Shown here piece after piece: positions 21,049-32,191 of a DNA stretch of 64,000 nucleotides. The notes beneath the pieces were generated by a model that saw nothing but the letters and a program-made list of their open reading frames with translations, did not search any database and was not told the origin of the DNA. Numbering within the stretch: the stretch's first letter is position 1; each line of letters begins with the position of its first letter. Origin of the DNA: an uncultured Prochlorococcus sp. (GTDB lineage: Bacteria; Cyanobacteriota; Cyanobacteriia; PCC-6307; Cyanobiaceae); assembly GCA_902616595.1 (NCBI GenBank), contig CACMTJ010000001.1, positions 1-64,000 on the forward strand, written 5' to 3'. The translations under genes were made by a program, and so were the position numbers.

Positions 21049-22389
21049 ATGTTGAGGGTAGCTGTTATTGGTGGAGGTCCAAGTGGTTCATGTGCTGCAG
21101 AAATACTTGCTAAAGCGGGAATAAAAACTTGGCTCTTCGAGAGAAAATTAGATAATGCAAAACCCTGTGGAGGAGCAATTCCACTTTGCATGGTCGAAGA
21201 ATTTGATTTACCTGAGTCGATTATTGATAGAAAAGTAAGGCATATGAGAATGATATCTCCATCAAATAGAGAGGTAGATATAAGTTTAGATAGAGTTTAT
21301 GGGAAAAGTGATAATGAGTTTATTGGGATGTGTAGAAGAGAAGTTATGGATGCCTTTATGCGCAACAGAGCATCGGATCTTGGCGCTACATTAATAAATG
21401 GATTAGTTACTTCTATTGATACTGGAGAGAATAATCAAGGGCCATATAAGCTTTCCTACTCAGATTTTACGAATGGAGATAAAAAAGGGGAACTCAAAGA
21501 ACTTACTGTTGACCTTTTGATCGGAGCTGATGGAGCCAATAGCAGAGTCGCAAAAGCAATGGATGCAGGAGATTACAAAGTTGCTATAGCATTTCAGGAA
21601 AGAATTAAATTGCCTAAAGAAGAAATGAGTTACTACGAAGATCTTGCCGAAATGTATGTTGGAACTGATGTTTCTCCTGATTTTTATGGGTGGGTATTTC
21701 CTAAATATGATCATGTTGCTGTAGGCACTGGAACCATGCAAAAAAATCAGTCACTAATTAAAGGTCTTCAAGAGGGTGTAAGAAATAGGGCAAAGAAAAG
21801 ACTTGTTAATGGTGAAGTAATAAAGGTAGAAGCTCACCCTATTCCTGAGCATCCAAGGCCAAGAAGAGTAGTTGGGAGAATGGCATTGGTTGGTGATGCA
21901 GCTGGCTATGTTACAAAAAGTTCTGGAGAGGGTATTTATTTTGCTGCAAAAAGCGGAAGAATGTGTGCTGAAGAAATTGTTGAAGCATCAAAAAATGGTC
22001 AAGTAATTCCATCAGAAAAAGATTTAAAAAACTATCTTAAAAAATGGGATAAAAAATATGGCACAACTTATAAGGTGCTTGAAATCCTTCAAAATATTTT
22101 CTACAGAAATGATTCTGCAAGAGAAGCCTTTGTTGAGATGTGTGATGACATGGATGTACAAAGACTAACTTTTGATAGTTACTTATACAAAAGAGTTGTA
22201 TCCATGAAACCAATACAGCAACTTAAAATTACAATGCTTACACTTGGGTCGATTTTAAGAGGGAAAGCCCTAGCACCTCTAAAATATAAACCCGTTGATA
22301 GTGCTGTTAGGGGAAATAAAGAAGTAGAAAAAATGCTAGAAAATTATTCAATCAAGGGAGGTATTAAAGTTAAGAGTTCAAAAGTGTAA
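21049..22389 (+). CDS. chlP: Geranylgeranyl reductase (chlorophyll biosynthesis)
   Basis: VAVIGGGPSGSCAAEILAKAGI, LFERKLDNAKPCGGAIPLCMVEEF, GDAAGYVTKSSGEGIYFA. Confidence 0.97.
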   Translation: MLRVAVIGGGPSGSCAAEILAKAGIKTWLFERKLDNAKPCGGAIPLCMVEEFDLPESIIDRKVRHMRMISPSNREVDISLDRVYGKSDNEFIGMCRREVMDAFMRNRASDLGATLINGLVTSIDTGENNQGPYKLSYSDFTNGDKKGELKELTVDLLIGADGANSRVAKAMDAGDYKVAIAFQERIKLPKEEMSYYEDLAEMYVGTDVSPDFYGWVFPKYDHVAVGTGTMQKNQSLIKGLQEGVRNRAKKRLVNGEVIKVEAHPIPEHPRPRRVVGRMALVGDAAGYVTKSSGEGIYFAAKSGRMCAEEIVEASKNGQVIPSEKDLKNYLKKWDKKYGTTYKVLEILQNIFYRNDSAREAFVEMCDDMDVQRLTFDSYLYKRVVSMKPIQQLKITMLTLGSILRGKALAPLKYKPVDSAVRGNKEVEKMLENYSIKGGIKVKSSKV

Positions 22390-24532
22390 AGTCCGCTATT
22401 TTTAGAGAATAATTTCTAATTAAGCTCAACAAATTGAGTCTATTACTTCTTATTTTTAGATCCTCTGACATTATTAGGACTCCCTTTTCATTATCAAATA
22501 AATCCTCGATAGTCTTTACATTAACCTCAAACAAGTTTAGAAGTTCCAAATAATTGCAATAACCTTCCAAAAAAAGTTTTTCTAATTCTTGAATAAATTC
22601 AAAAGCTTTCAATTCACAATCTTTTTCAAAAAGTTTTGTATTTAAATAATCTCTTGTTGAGAGAATATCTGTTGAAAGATCGCTATTATTAGCTAATTTG
22701 CTCACCCTAATAATTATCTTCTGGATTTCACCAAAATTTTCCTTTTCTTTAAAATTCATAATAGATTTAATCCTATTTTTAAGATCAACAATATTCAATA
22801 CTCTTTTTTGAGATAATTCATCAGAAGAGCATACCGCCTTAATTAATTCTTTACTTAGTGATATTTCTTCTAGGTGACTAACAATTCTTTGAACTAAAAA
22901 TTTATTTAAATCATTAAATACTTTTTCTCTTGGGAAGTTTAAATTCGGAAATGCGATTTTCCAAAGATCAATAAGTTCGTTAAATAATTTATCTAAAGGT
23001 AAATCAAGTTCATAATCCCAAATTATTTTAATCACTCCATTCAAATTTCGTCTTAAAGCATAAGGATCAGATGATCCACTGGGACGCTTACCAGAAATAA
23101 ATATACTTATTAAAGTTTCGACTTTATCTGCTATAGAAACTATTGCACCATATTTTGTGGAGGGCAAAGCATCTTTATAAAAAGAAGGTAAATAATGTTC
23201 AGCGACGGCCAAGCAAACATCCTCACTAAATCCCTCATGTTTAAGATATTTACCACCCATTATTCCTTGCAACTCAGGGAATTCAAAAACAATTTCGCTA
23301 CATAAGTCGTTTTTACAGTATTTGGCAGCTTCTATTATTTTTTTTTCTTCTAAAGACCTATCATTTAAAAATTTAAGAATTTTTTTAGTAACTTCCTCTA
23401 TCCTTTCTACCCTCTGAAATATATTTCCAAGTCCTTTCAAATAGGAAACAGATTTAAGCTTTTCATTTCTTTCGATTGAAGCAACTTTTTTGTCACTTTC
23501 TACGAAAAACTTTGCATCTGAAAACCTTGCCCTCAGTACTTTCTCATTACCTTTGGCAATATTATTATTTGATTCTTCAAGACCATTTGAAATAACACAG
23601 AAAGTTGTACTAATGTTTTTTTCAGAACTTAAATCTAATTTAGAAAAACTTTTGTTTTTCAATAAAAGAGGAACGTATCTCTGATGACTTTTCATGACTG
23701 TTGAGAGAACTTCAACCGGAAGATCAAGAAATTCATCACTAAATTTGCCAATAATTAAGTCTGGCCATTCAACTAAATCAGTTAGTTCATTTAGTAATCC
23801 TTTTGAAAGGTCAGGTTTCAGATTTAAAGACTTAGATGCCTGATTTATTAAACTTTCAATTTTTTCTTTTCTTTCTTTTCGAATAGCTACTACTCTATTT
23901 CGTTTTAATAATTCAAAAAAATCATCAGGATTATGAACTTCTAAAACTTCATTGATTAGCCTATGACTTTTTGTTTTATTACTTATTTTAATCTTTGGAT
24001 CACATTCGTCAAATTCAAAATCAAGAATTTCATCGTTATAAATAGAAGCAATCCACCTTATAGGTCTTGAAAACTTTATGTTCCCAGCCCCCCATTTCAT
24101 GAATCTAGGGCCTTGAAGACTCTTTACTAATTTTGGGATAATCGAAGACAAAGAAATTTTTGTTGATAGTCCTTTCTCAATTTTCTTTCCAAATACAAAA
24201 TCACCCTTTTCTGTATTTTTTATTTCTAGCTCTCCAACATCTATATCCAAGCTATTGGCAAATCCTAAGGCAGCATTAGTAGGACATCCATTCAAATAAG
24301 CTGAATTAACTTTAGGCCCTTTTCTTTCTATTATCTTATCTTTTGCATAATCAACTAAACCTTCGAGAAGTAGAACTATCCTCCTTGGTGTGGAGGTAAC
24401 AACTATGTGTTCAAATTTGATTAACTTTTTATCCAATTCAAATTCTATTAGAGATTTAAATTGCTCTAGAACAGAATGAGAAAATTTTGCGGGCAATTCT
24501 TCTGTTCCTATCTCAAGTAAATATTTAGACAA
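22370..24532 (-). CDS. glyS: Glycyl-tRNA synthetase beta subunit
   Basis: MSKYLLEIGTEELPAKF, FMKWGAGNIKFSRPIRWI, DPYALRRNLNG. Confidence 0.97.
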   Translation of the reverse strand: MSKYLLEIGTEELPAKFSHSVLEQFKSLIEFELDKKLIKFEHIVVTSTPRRIVLLLEGLVDYAKDKIIERKGPKVNSAYLNGCPTNAALGFANSLDIDVGELEIKNTEKGDFVFGKKIEKGLSTKISLSSIIPKLVKSLQGPRFMKWGAGNIKFSRPIRWIASIYNDEILDFEFDECDPKIKISNKTKSHRLINEVLEVHNPDDFFELLKRNRVVAIRKERKEKIESLINQASKSLNLKPDLSKGLLNELTDLVEWPDLIIGKFSDEFLDLPVEVLSTVMKSHQRYVPLLLKNKSFSKLDLSSEKNISTTFCVISNGLEESNNNIAKGNEKVLRARFSDAKFFVESDKKVASIERNEKLKSVSYLKGLGNIFQRVERIEEVTKKILKFLNDRSLEEKKIIEAAKYCKNDLCSEIVFEFPELQGIMGGKYLKHEGFSEDVCLAVAEHYLPSFYKDALPSTKYGAIVSIADKVETLISIFISGKRPSGSSDPYALRRNLNGVIKIIWDYELDLPLDKLFNELIDLWKIAFPNLNFPREKVFNDLNKFLVQRIVSHLEEISLSKELIKAVCSSDELSQKRVLNIVDLKNRIKSIMNFKEKENFGEIQKIIIRVSKLANNSDLSTDILSTRDYLNTKLFEKDCELKAFEFIQELEKLFLEGYCNYLELLNLFEVNVKTIEDLFDNEKGVLIMSEDLKIRSNRLNLLSLIRNYSLKIADFTLLNS

Positions 24533-24620
24533 GAAAAAAAATATGACTTAACTTACTATAATTTACTACCAGTTAAATAAGCTTTTCGCTAATGTATAAA
24601 AAGAGATATGTTTTGGTCCT

Positions 24621-26408
24621 TTGATCAAGGTTGAGAAAGTAAAAAAGAAAAAAGATTCCGCAAAGGAAGATACTGTTTGTTTGGCAAATGGACTAGAAGT
24701 ATCTAAATTTGAAAATTTTAAAAAAAATAGCCAATTTCTTAAGGAACCACTTGCTACAGAATTAGTCAATGAAAGTGATCATTTTACTAATGATGCAGTT
24801 CAATTATTAAAATTTCATGGCAGTTATCAACAAGATAACAGGGAAAATAGAAGGCCCGGCAAAAGTAAAGATTGGCAAATGATGCTTAGGTTAAGAAATC
24901 CAGGCGGTGAAGTCCCTGGAAAATTATTTCTAGCATTAGATGAATTATCTGAAAAACTAGGTAATGGAACACTCAGGGCTACTACAAGACAAGCCTTTCA
25001 AATGCATGGAATCAGAAAGGAGAATCTAAAGGAAGTAATTCAAACAATAGTAAATTCAATGGGCTCCACATTAGCTGCATGTGGAGACATTAATAGAAAC
25101 GTTATGGCCCCTGCGGCCCCATTTGATTCGCCAGACTATAATATTGCAAGAGCATTGGCAAAAAAAGTTGCGGATCTTCTTACCCCAATGGCTGGCCAAG
25201 GCACTTTTTTAGAGCTTTGGGCTGACGGAGATTTAGAGTACACCATAAAGCCTGACAAAGATATTGAAGCAATTAGGAAACTCCAATTTAAAGATAATGT
25301 TTTTAGTGGGATAAAAGATGAGCCTCTTTATGGTTCAACTTATTTACCGAGAAAATTCAAATGTGCCGTGACAGTTCCTGGGGACAATTCAGTTGATCTT
25401 CTTACCAATGACATAGGAATAGTTGCCTTTACTTCTAAAGATGGAAACTTAGAAGGGTGCAATTTCTATATTGGAGGTGGTATGGGTCGCACACATAATA
25501 ATGAGGAGACCTTTGCCAGAATTGCAGATCCACTTGGATATGTTGAAGAACCTGATGTTTATGAATTAATACAAAGCATTGTGGCTATTCAAAGAGATTA
25601 TGGTGATAGAAAATCAAGAAAAAATTCGAGAATGAAATATCTTCTTCATAGAAAAGGTATTAAATGGTTCAAAAAGATACTGTCTGATAAGTATTTCAAG
25701 AAAGAAATTAAAAAAATTAGAAAAGAACCTGATAATGTTCTTATTGATTACTTAGGTTGGCATAAACAAAATAAAACCTCCCATTTCGTAGGTTTACCAT
25801 TATTATCAGGAAGATTATCTGGAGAGAAGAAGTATACCATCACAAGTATTGTAAAAAAATATAATTTAGATTTAAGACTCACGCCTAATCAAGATATCTT
25901 ACTTTGTAATATCGCCAATAAAAACAAAGATGAAATTCAAAAATCTCTATCAAAAATTGGATATGAAAATTTAGAAAACATTAATGAAATACAAAGACAC
26001 GCTTTAGCTTGTCCTGCTCTACCACTTTGTGGTCTTGCGATGACTGAAGCTGAAAGAATATTACCTGATGTACTAAAAAGGATTGAAAATTTACTATTAG
26101 ATCTAAAAATACAAAAGACAATATTATTCAGAATGACAGGATGTCCGAATGGATGTACCAGGCCTTATATGGCCGAATTAGCACTTGTTGGAAGTGGGCA
26201 AAACAAATACCAATTATGGTTGGGAGGGAGTAAAAATCTACAAAGGCTTGCTAAACCATTTTTACAAAGAATGGAACTTAATGATTTAGAAAAAACTCTT
26301 CAACCATTATTTAATAATTGGAAGAATAATTTGGATTTGGATTTCGGAGATTTTATAAATACTCAAGATGAAAATTATATATTAAATTTACTAAATGAAA
26401 ATCAATAG
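24621..26408 (+). CDS. sir: Ferredoxin-sulfite reductase
   Basis: DVNRNV-like GDINRNVMAP, GCNFYIGGGMGRTHN, ACPALPLCGLAMTEAER, TGCPNGCTRPYMAE (4Fe4S/siroheme); TTG start, start site uncertain. Confidence 0.95.
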   Translation: MIKVEKVKKKKDSAKEDTVCLANGLEVSKFENFKKNSQFLKEPLATELVNESDHFTNDAVQLLKFHGSYQQDNRENRRPGKSKDWQMMLRLRNPGGEVPGKLFLALDELSEKLGNGTLRATTRQAFQMHGIRKENLKEVIQTIVNSMGSTLAACGDINRNVMAPAAPFDSPDYNIARALAKKVADLLTPMAGQGTFLELWADGDLEYTIKPDKDIEAIRKLQFKDNVFSGIKDEPLYGSTYLPRKFKCAVTVPGDNSVDLLTNDIGIVAFTSKDGNLEGCNFYIGGGMGRTHNNEETFARIADPLGYVEEPDVYELIQSIVAIQRDYGDRKSRKNSRMKYLLHRKGIKWFKKILSDKYFKKEIKKIRKEPDNVLIDYLGWHKQNKTSHFVGLPLLSGRLSGEKKYTITSIVKKYNLDLRLTPNQDILLCNIANKNKDEIQKSLSKIGYENLENINEIQRHALACPALPLCGLAMTEAERILPDVLKRIENLLLDLKIQKTILFRMTGCPNGCTRPYMAELALVGSGQNKYQLWLGGSKNLQRLAKPFLQRMELNDLEKTLQPLFNNWKNNLDLDFGDFINTQDENYILNLLNENQ

Positions 26409-26411
26409 AAT

Positions 26412-27095
26412 TTAAATTTTTCCATAAAGGGCATTTGCTTTTTTATTTTTCCAAGCCCATAACTGATCACCATAACTAAAATGCCACCATTCATTAGGAT
26501 GTTGAGCAAATCCGAATTTAGTCATAATTTCCCTTAATAAATTTCTTCTACTATTCCAAATAATTGCTCCTTCATTCTGTATGTTTGCATAAAAATAAGG
26601 ATTTGAGGTCTCATCCATTTGATCAACCATGCTTCCCATTTCAACAAGATTTCCATCTTTATCTGAGAAACAAACATCCAATGCACCCCCAGTTGAATGA
26701 GGGGGAGGACACCTAGTGTCATGAGAAGGATATGCCCAAAATTTTTCAACTTTTTTTAAAATGGAAGGATAAGATTTTATATTTTCAAAAGAAATATCCA
26801 TATTGGATTTTTCACACTCTAATAAAAATGCTCTTTTAAACATAAATTCCTGTACTTCTAAAGGTCTCCAACTGTCATAAATTAAAAGGTTAAAACTACT
26901 TTTTGATATCAAATAATCATTTACTTTTACTAATCTATCTACAACCTCCTCTCTTAATTTCCAAATAGAAGTTTTATCTTTGTAAGGCGCTCCTAAATGA
27001 AAGTAAGGGTGGGGATCTAAAAACTTTAGGCAGCTAGGTATAGCTATTAATTTATCTCCATTATCTTTAATTGGTATTTTATTCCAAATTTTCAA
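26412..27095 (-). CDS. D-alanyl-D-alanine dipeptidase (VanX/DdpX-like, M15D)
   Basis: LIYDSWRPLEVQ, SHDTRCPPPHSTGGALDVCF, EWWHFSYGDQLWAW. Confidence 0.9.
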   Translation of the reverse strand: MKIWNKIPIKDNGDKLIAIPSCLKFLDPHPYFHLGAPYKDKTSIWKLREEVVDRLVKVNDYLISKSSFNLLIYDSWRPLEVQEFMFKRAFLLECEKSNMDISFENIKSYPSILKKVEKFWAYPSHDTRCPPPHSTGGALDVCFSDKDGNLVEMGSMVDQMDETSNPYFYANIQNEGAIIWNSRRNLLREIMTKFGFAQHPNEWWHFSYGDQLWAWKNKKANALYGKI

Positions 27096-27152
27096 TTGAA
27101 ATTTGCAATTGATTTATAGTGGCATATATATCAAAAATTACAATGATAGTTT

Positions 27153-29606
27153 TTAATTTAAGAAATCATGAATGAATTTATTATCAGAATTATCAATAAG
27201 TATATTTCTTAAAACAATATTTTCTTTTAAATCAGGATCATCACTAACAATCTTAATAGCCTCTTCGCGAGCCTTATCAATAAGAAATTTATTGTTAGGT
27301 AAATTGTCCAACACAAAATCAGGCAATCCGGATTGTCTATATCCTAAAATTTGGCCTGGTCCTCTAAGTTCTAAGTCTTTTTCAGCAATATAAAAGCCAT
27401 CATTAGATTTTTGCAAAACAAAAAGTCGTTTATTTTCTAATCCATTTTTATCGGGGGTTACCAGATAACAAAAAGATTTTGTTGATCCTCTACCAACTCT
27501 CCCCCTTAATTGATGTAGCTGGGACAATCCAAATCTGTCCGAATTATAAATAATCATAATTGTGGCGTTAGGCACATCAATGCCAACCTCAATTACTGTA
27601 GTTGAAACCAATATATTAATTTCATTCTTTAAAAAAGAATTAATTACTTCATTCTTTTCTTGTGAACTTAATTTGCCATGTAATAATCCAACTTTTTTGT
27701 TAATAAAGACCTCTTCTGATAAATGTTTGAATGTTTTCTTTGCGGAGCTTAAATTCATTTTTTCTGAATCTTCTATAAGTGGCAAAATCACATAAGCTTG
27801 CTTTCCCTTATTGATCTCATCTTCAACAATCTTAAACAAGTTAGTTAAATCATCTTCTGAAATTATTTTTGTTGTTATGGGAACTCTCCCAGGAGGGAGT
27901 TCTGTAATTTGACTCACATCTAAATCACCATAAATAGAAAGCGCAAGAGTTCTTGGAATTGGTGTTGCTGTCATTGATAACAAGTTAGTATTTTCTCCTT
28001 TATTTAGTAATCTATTTCTTTGATTAACTCCAAATCTATGTTGTTCATCAATTACAACCATGCCTAATGCATTGAAGATGACTTTATCCTCAAATAATGC
28101 ATGAGTACCTACGAGGATATCAACTAATCCATTGTTCAAATTTGAGAGAATTTCTTTTCTCTTTTTTTGAGGAGTATTCCCAGTAAGTAATTCAACAGTA
28201 ACTAAAAGGGGATTCAAATATTCTAATAAATTTTTATAATGCTGTTCTGCCAATACCTCAGTTGGGACCATAAATGCACCTTGCAGGTTTTTTTCAATGA
28301 CAAGTAAAAGAGACGCTATTGCAATTATGGTTTTACCGCTTCCCACATCTCCCTGAAGCAATCTAGACATTGGTACGGGATTAGATAAATCTTTCTTAAT
28401 TTCATTTAAAACATTTTCTTGAGATTTTGTTAATTCAAAAGGAAAAGTGTTTAAAAATTCTTTTAATAAAGATTTCTTTTGAGGTAATTCTTGGGAACTT
28501 ACATTTTTATTCGTCTTTCTTTTTCTAAGCAGGAACTTTATTTGAAGTAGGAATAACTCATCAAAAACCAAACGTTTTTTTGACTCAATAAGTGCCTGTT
28601 GATTTGGTGGGAAATGAATATTAATTAACGACTCTCCTTTTGATAATAAAGATAATGAATCAAGTTGCTTTTTATTTAAAATTTCTGGATATTGATTTGC
28701 ATAAATTATTACCTTTTTCATAAGTTTTATAAAACTCATATTTGATAATGATTCACCTAATGAATACAAGGGTAATATTTTGCCTGAGAAATTAAAATTA
28801 TCATTGTTATCCTTAAGAATTTCAATCTGCGGATCTACAAAAGTTTTGCCATATTCTGTCAATTTAACCTTACCCGAAATTGCTAATTTAGTACCAGGAG
28901 TATACAAAGATTTTTGAGATGTGAAGAAAGAGTAAGATCTAAATCTTCTTCCTAAAAAAAATTTTGTAACCTTTATTGAGGAAGTTTTATCAGAAACTAC
29001 AATATTCATTATTGATAAATTACTATTTTTTTTACTCTTATGAATATAAAATCTTTTAACGTTTGCGATGCAAGTGTATAAATTATCTGGTTTTAAATTT
29101 ATTATCTTAACTCTATTCGTATAGTCTAGATATGTTCGTGGGAAATAATTAATTAGATCTTTTATATGAAATATCCCTAATTCATTAAGCTTATTTTTAT
29201 AAACTTTTCCTACATTTTTTATTAATGAAATGTCCGAATCAAAAGATAGATTTGAATCAGCTTTATTCAGAAAAACATTATTAAAAATATTATTAGAACT
29301 TTCTATTTCTAGAGTTTTACCTAGTTTATAAAGATTTTTTCTTGTATCTATAATTAACCTTTTTCTTTGATTTTCATCTAATTTATTATATTCATTATAT
29401 TTTTTAGAAAATTCATAAAATATCCTTAAATATTCGTCTGGGAGATTTAGATTATCTAGTTTTTTTAAGGATTCATGCAAATAGTCATTAAAATATTTTT
29501 CTCTTCCTAAAGTATTGATAAATTTGTTTTCAGTTTCGATGGTAAGAGATTTTTGAAGAGGTCTTATCCAATCTTTAATTAATTTATTATTCCCGCTAAT
29601 AGTCAA
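27153..29606 (-). CDS. recG: ATP-dependent DNA helicase RecG
   Basis: LLQGDVGSGKTIIA, MVPTEVLAEQHY, VIDEQHRFGVNQR, MTATPIPRTLALS, QLRGRVGRG. Confidence 0.97.
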   Translation of the reverse strand: MTISGNNKLIKDWIRPLQKSLTIETENKFINTLGREKYFNDYLHESLKKLDNLNLPDEYLRIFYEFSKKYNEYNKLDENQRKRLIIDTRKNLYKLGKTLEIESSNNIFNNVFLNKADSNLSFDSDISLIKNVGKVYKNKLNELGIFHIKDLINYFPRTYLDYTNRVKIINLKPDNLYTCIANVKRFYIHKSKKNSNLSIMNIVVSDKTSSIKVTKFFLGRRFRSYSFFTSQKSLYTPGTKLAISGKVKLTEYGKTFVDPQIEILKDNNDNFNFSGKILPLYSLGESLSNMSFIKLMKKVIIYANQYPEILNKKQLDSLSLLSKGESLINIHFPPNQQALIESKKRLVFDELFLLQIKFLLRKRKTNKNVSSQELPQKKSLLKEFLNTFPFELTKSQENVLNEIKKDLSNPVPMSRLLQGDVGSGKTIIAIASLLLVIEKNLQGAFMVPTEVLAEQHYKNLLEYLNPLLVTVELLTGNTPQKKRKEILSNLNNGLVDILVGTHALFEDKVIFNALGMVVIDEQHRFGVNQRNRLLNKGENTNLLSMTATPIPRTLALSIYGDLDVSQITELPPGRVPITTKIISEDDLTNLFKIVEDEINKGKQAYVILPLIEDSEKMNLSSAKKTFKHLSEEVFINKKVGLLHGKLSSQEKNEVINSFLKNEINILVSTTVIEVGIDVPNATIMIIYNSDRFGLSQLHQLRGRVGRGSTKSFCYLVTPDKNGLENKRLFVLQKSNDGFYIAEKDLELRGPGQILGYRQSGLPDFVLDNLPNNKFLIDKAREEAIKIVSDDPDLKENIVLRNILIDNSDNKFIHDFLN

Positions 29607-29628
29607 ATTTGAAAAAAGAGTTATTTTT

Positions 29629-30783
29629 TCAACGTATCTTATTCAAAGTTATTTCTTTTTGCCTCCAATACGTCTCTTTTTTAATCAAACGCTGAAATTG
29701 ACTTTTTAGCTCATTTATTTTGTTCCTTTGAATAGAAAGATTTAAATTTTCAAACTCTAACTCAACAGTAGATATATTGAAGAAAATAATGCTTGGAAAA
29801 TTATTACCGATTAATGATGACCCATTTAATGGTAATTCGAAATTAATAACAAAAGGATATGGATGTTTTTTCATAAAATTTTTGCTTACTAAGTAATCAA
29901 AGTTATCTTTAGATATCATCTTTTTTATTAGATTTGCCTTGAATAATTCTCGGTTAATATCATATGAAAGATTCAATAGTAAATTTTCCAATGAGTTGTC
30001 TATTAAATCAAAATCATTAAGAATTTGGTTTTTTGGTAAATTATCCAATTGATTGCTATTTTCTTTTTCTTGATATCTTTGTTTTTCCACCTTTTCTTCT
30101 CCTATTAATTCAAGTAAGGAGGAAATAAATTGTTTTTCAACTCCTAAATTTTCAAAAATATTGTTTTTAGATAAATAATTATTATGTTGGTTATTATCTA
30201 GATCAAGTGATTCAAATCTCTCATAATTATGAGCTTGATAATATTTAGAAGTATTTGATAAGTCTTCAGTAATCTCGAACTGAACGGATTCTTTTAATTG
30301 AGAACCATCTTCATATTGAAATTTTTCTTTTTGATCATCCTTTATTTTTGTGGAACTATCAAAAATAGTAAAATTAATTTCCTTATTTATATTTTTTTCA
30401 ATTTCATTTATCTTTAATTGCTCTACTGTTAAAAAGGGCAAATTCGTAAATATTAATTTACTTATTTTTTTTTCAAAAAGACTATAGAATTCATTTTCAT
30501 TTAAGAAATTATCATTAATTGTTGGATAACTATATATTTGATTAAGGCCTTTTTTTACAGAGACGAGAAGTAGATCTCTTAATAGATTAAGGTAAAGTTC
30601 ATATTCCCTATAGATGTTTCTAGTAAATATTCTTTTTTGTATTTCTGCTCTCTCTAATTGAGAATTAATTTTATCTGTATCTATGTAATTATTGAAATTA
30701 TTCAAATCATTCAATTGACTAGTTTGTTTGCATTGATGCAACCTCTTCAGCAAAGTCCATCTGATTTTTTTCGATACCTTCAC
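29629..30783 (-). CDS. Hypothetical protein between tsf and recG
   Basis: 384 aa ORF; listed start overlaps tsf by 65 nt, true start probably downstream. Confidence 0.65.
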   Translation of the reverse strand: MKVSKKIRWTLLKRLHQCKQTSQLNDLNNFNNYIDTDKINSQLERAEIQKRIFTRNIYREYELYLNLLRDLLLVSVKKGLNQIYSYPTINDNFLNENEFYSLFEKKISKLIFTNLPFLTVEQLKINEIEKNINKEINFTIFDSSTKIKDDQKEKFQYEDGSQLKESVQFEITEDLSNTSKYYQAHNYERFESLDLDNNQHNNYLSKNNIFENLGVEKQFISSLLELIGEEKVEKQRYQEKENSNQLDNLPKNQILNDFDLIDNSLENLLLNLSYDINRELFKANLIKKMISKDNFDYLVSKNFMKKHPYPFVINFELPLNGSSLIGNNFPSIIFFNISTVELEFENLNLSIQRNKINELKSQFQRLIKKETYWRQKEITLNKIR

Positions 30784-31375
30784 CCAATGTATATCGTGTA
30801 AAGCGTCTTACTTTGATATTTTCACCAATTTTTGCAGCTGCTTGTTTAACAAGATCCCCAACCGTTAGAGAACTATCTTTAATGTAGGGTTGTGAAAGCA
30901 AAACGAGCTCATTAAGTCTTTTTGCAATTCTCCCTTCAACTATTTTTTCTTTAATTTGTTCTGGTTTTCCAGATAGATCATCCCTACCCATTTCAATCTG
31001 CTTTTCTTTTTCCACAACATTTTCTGGTATTTCGTCAATTGATACATACTCAACGTTTGGGCATGCTGCTACTTGCATTGAGACATCCTTCAACAAAGAT
31101 TGGAATATATCGCCTCTAGCAACGAAATCAGTTTCACAATTTAACTCTAGTAAAACTCCGACTCTTGATCCAGTATGTATATAACTACCAATTGAACCTT
31201 CGGCCGCTACTCTTCCCGATTTCTTTTCAGCACTAGCTATGCCTTTCTTTCTTAACCATTCCAAAGCTTTATCTAGATTTCCTTCAGTTTCGTTAAGTGC
31301 TTTTTTGCAGTCCATCATTCCTGCACCAGTTTTGTCTCTAAGATCTTTTACAAGTTTTGCTGTAATGTTTCCCAT
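30719..31375 (-). CDS. tsf: Translation elongation factor Ts
   Basis: [39 protein letters not shown]. Confidence 0.98.
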   Translation of the reverse strand: MGNITAKLVKDLRDKTGAGMMDCKKALNETEGNLDKALEWLRKKGIASAEKKSGRVAAEGSIGSYIHTGSRVGVLLELNCETDFVARGDIFQSLLKDVSMQVAACPNVEYVSIDEIPENVVEKEKQIEMGRDDLSGKPEQIKEKIVEGRIAKRLNELVLLSQPYIKDSSLTVGDLVKQAAAKIGENIKVRRFTRYTLGEGIEKNQMDFAEEVASMQTN

Positions 31376-31419
31376 TTGAAGTAATAAAAAATAGTGAATA
31401 GTATGTTTTAAATTAGAAT

Positions 31420-32124
31420 TTAATTTTTTCTTTCGGCATTAGAGCCCTTTCTACCCTCATTTATGGCATCTGCAAGTCTTCCTAAAATAAGTTGAACAGA
31501 TCTTACGGCATCATCGTTACAAGGAATTGGAACTTCACACAAATCCGGATCGCAATTTGTATCCAACATTGATACTAATGATATATCTAATTTTCTAGCT
31601 TCTAATACTGCATTAGATTCTCTTCTCTGATCAACCAATACAACTACATCTGGTAATCTTCTCATACCCTTAAGTCCACCTAAGTATTTTTGTAATCTTT
31701 CAAGTTCTCTCCTTAATACTGCAGCTTCTTTTTTAGGCCTCATTGCTATTGAACCACTACTTTCCATTCTTTCTAGATCCTTTAATCTTTCAATCCTAGC
31801 TTTCATTGTTGTCCAATTAGTCAACATCCCTCCAAGCCATCTTTGATTTACATATGCAGCTCCACAGCGAGAAGCTTCCTGAGCTACTACATCTGATGCT
31901 TGTTTTTTTGTACCGACAAATAGGAAACGTTTACCACTTTTTGCAGCGTTTCTCGTCCATTTATATGCATTGTTCATACACAATGCTGTTTTTACAAGAT
32001 CGATAATATGAACTCCATTTCTCGCGCAATATATATACTTAGACATCTTGGGATTCCAACGTCTTGTTTGATGCCCAAAATGAGCACCAGCTTCCATCAT
32101 TTCTGATAGTGATACAACAGCCAT
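31420..32124 (-). CDS. rpsB: 30S ribosomal protein S2
   Basis: [35 protein letters not shown]. Confidence 0.98.
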   Translation of the reverse strand: MAVVSLSEMMEAGAHFGHQTRRWNPKMSKYIYCARNGVHIIDLVKTALCMNNAYKWTRNAAKSGKRFLFVGTKKQASDVVAQEASRCGAAYVNQRWLGGMLTNWTTMKARIERLKDLERMESSGSIAMRPKKEAAVLRRELERLQKYLGGLKGMRRLPDVVVLVDQRRESNAVLEARKLDISLVSMLDTNCDPDLCEVPIPCNDDAVRSVQLILGRLADAINEGRKGSNAERKN

Positions 32125-32136
32125 AATTTAAAAAGG

Positions 32137-32191
32137 GTTTCGGGTTAGCCTCCATCTAACGGGGAATTAATATTAATAATTCACCCGAAAC
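32137..32191 (-). promoter_or_regulatory. Structured element in the rpsB leader (candidate autoregulatory leader or attenuator)
   Basis: GTTTCGGGT (32137-32145) complements ACCCGAAAC (32183-32191); nested GTTAG/CTAAC and GAATTA/TAATTC hairpins; 12 nt upstream of rpsB ATG. Confidence 0.55.

Noticed and set aside
29629-30783. 65-nt overlap of the 384-aa hypothetical with tsf as a possible overlapping-gene case
   Set aside because: Most simply explained by an over-extended start codon in the ORF call.
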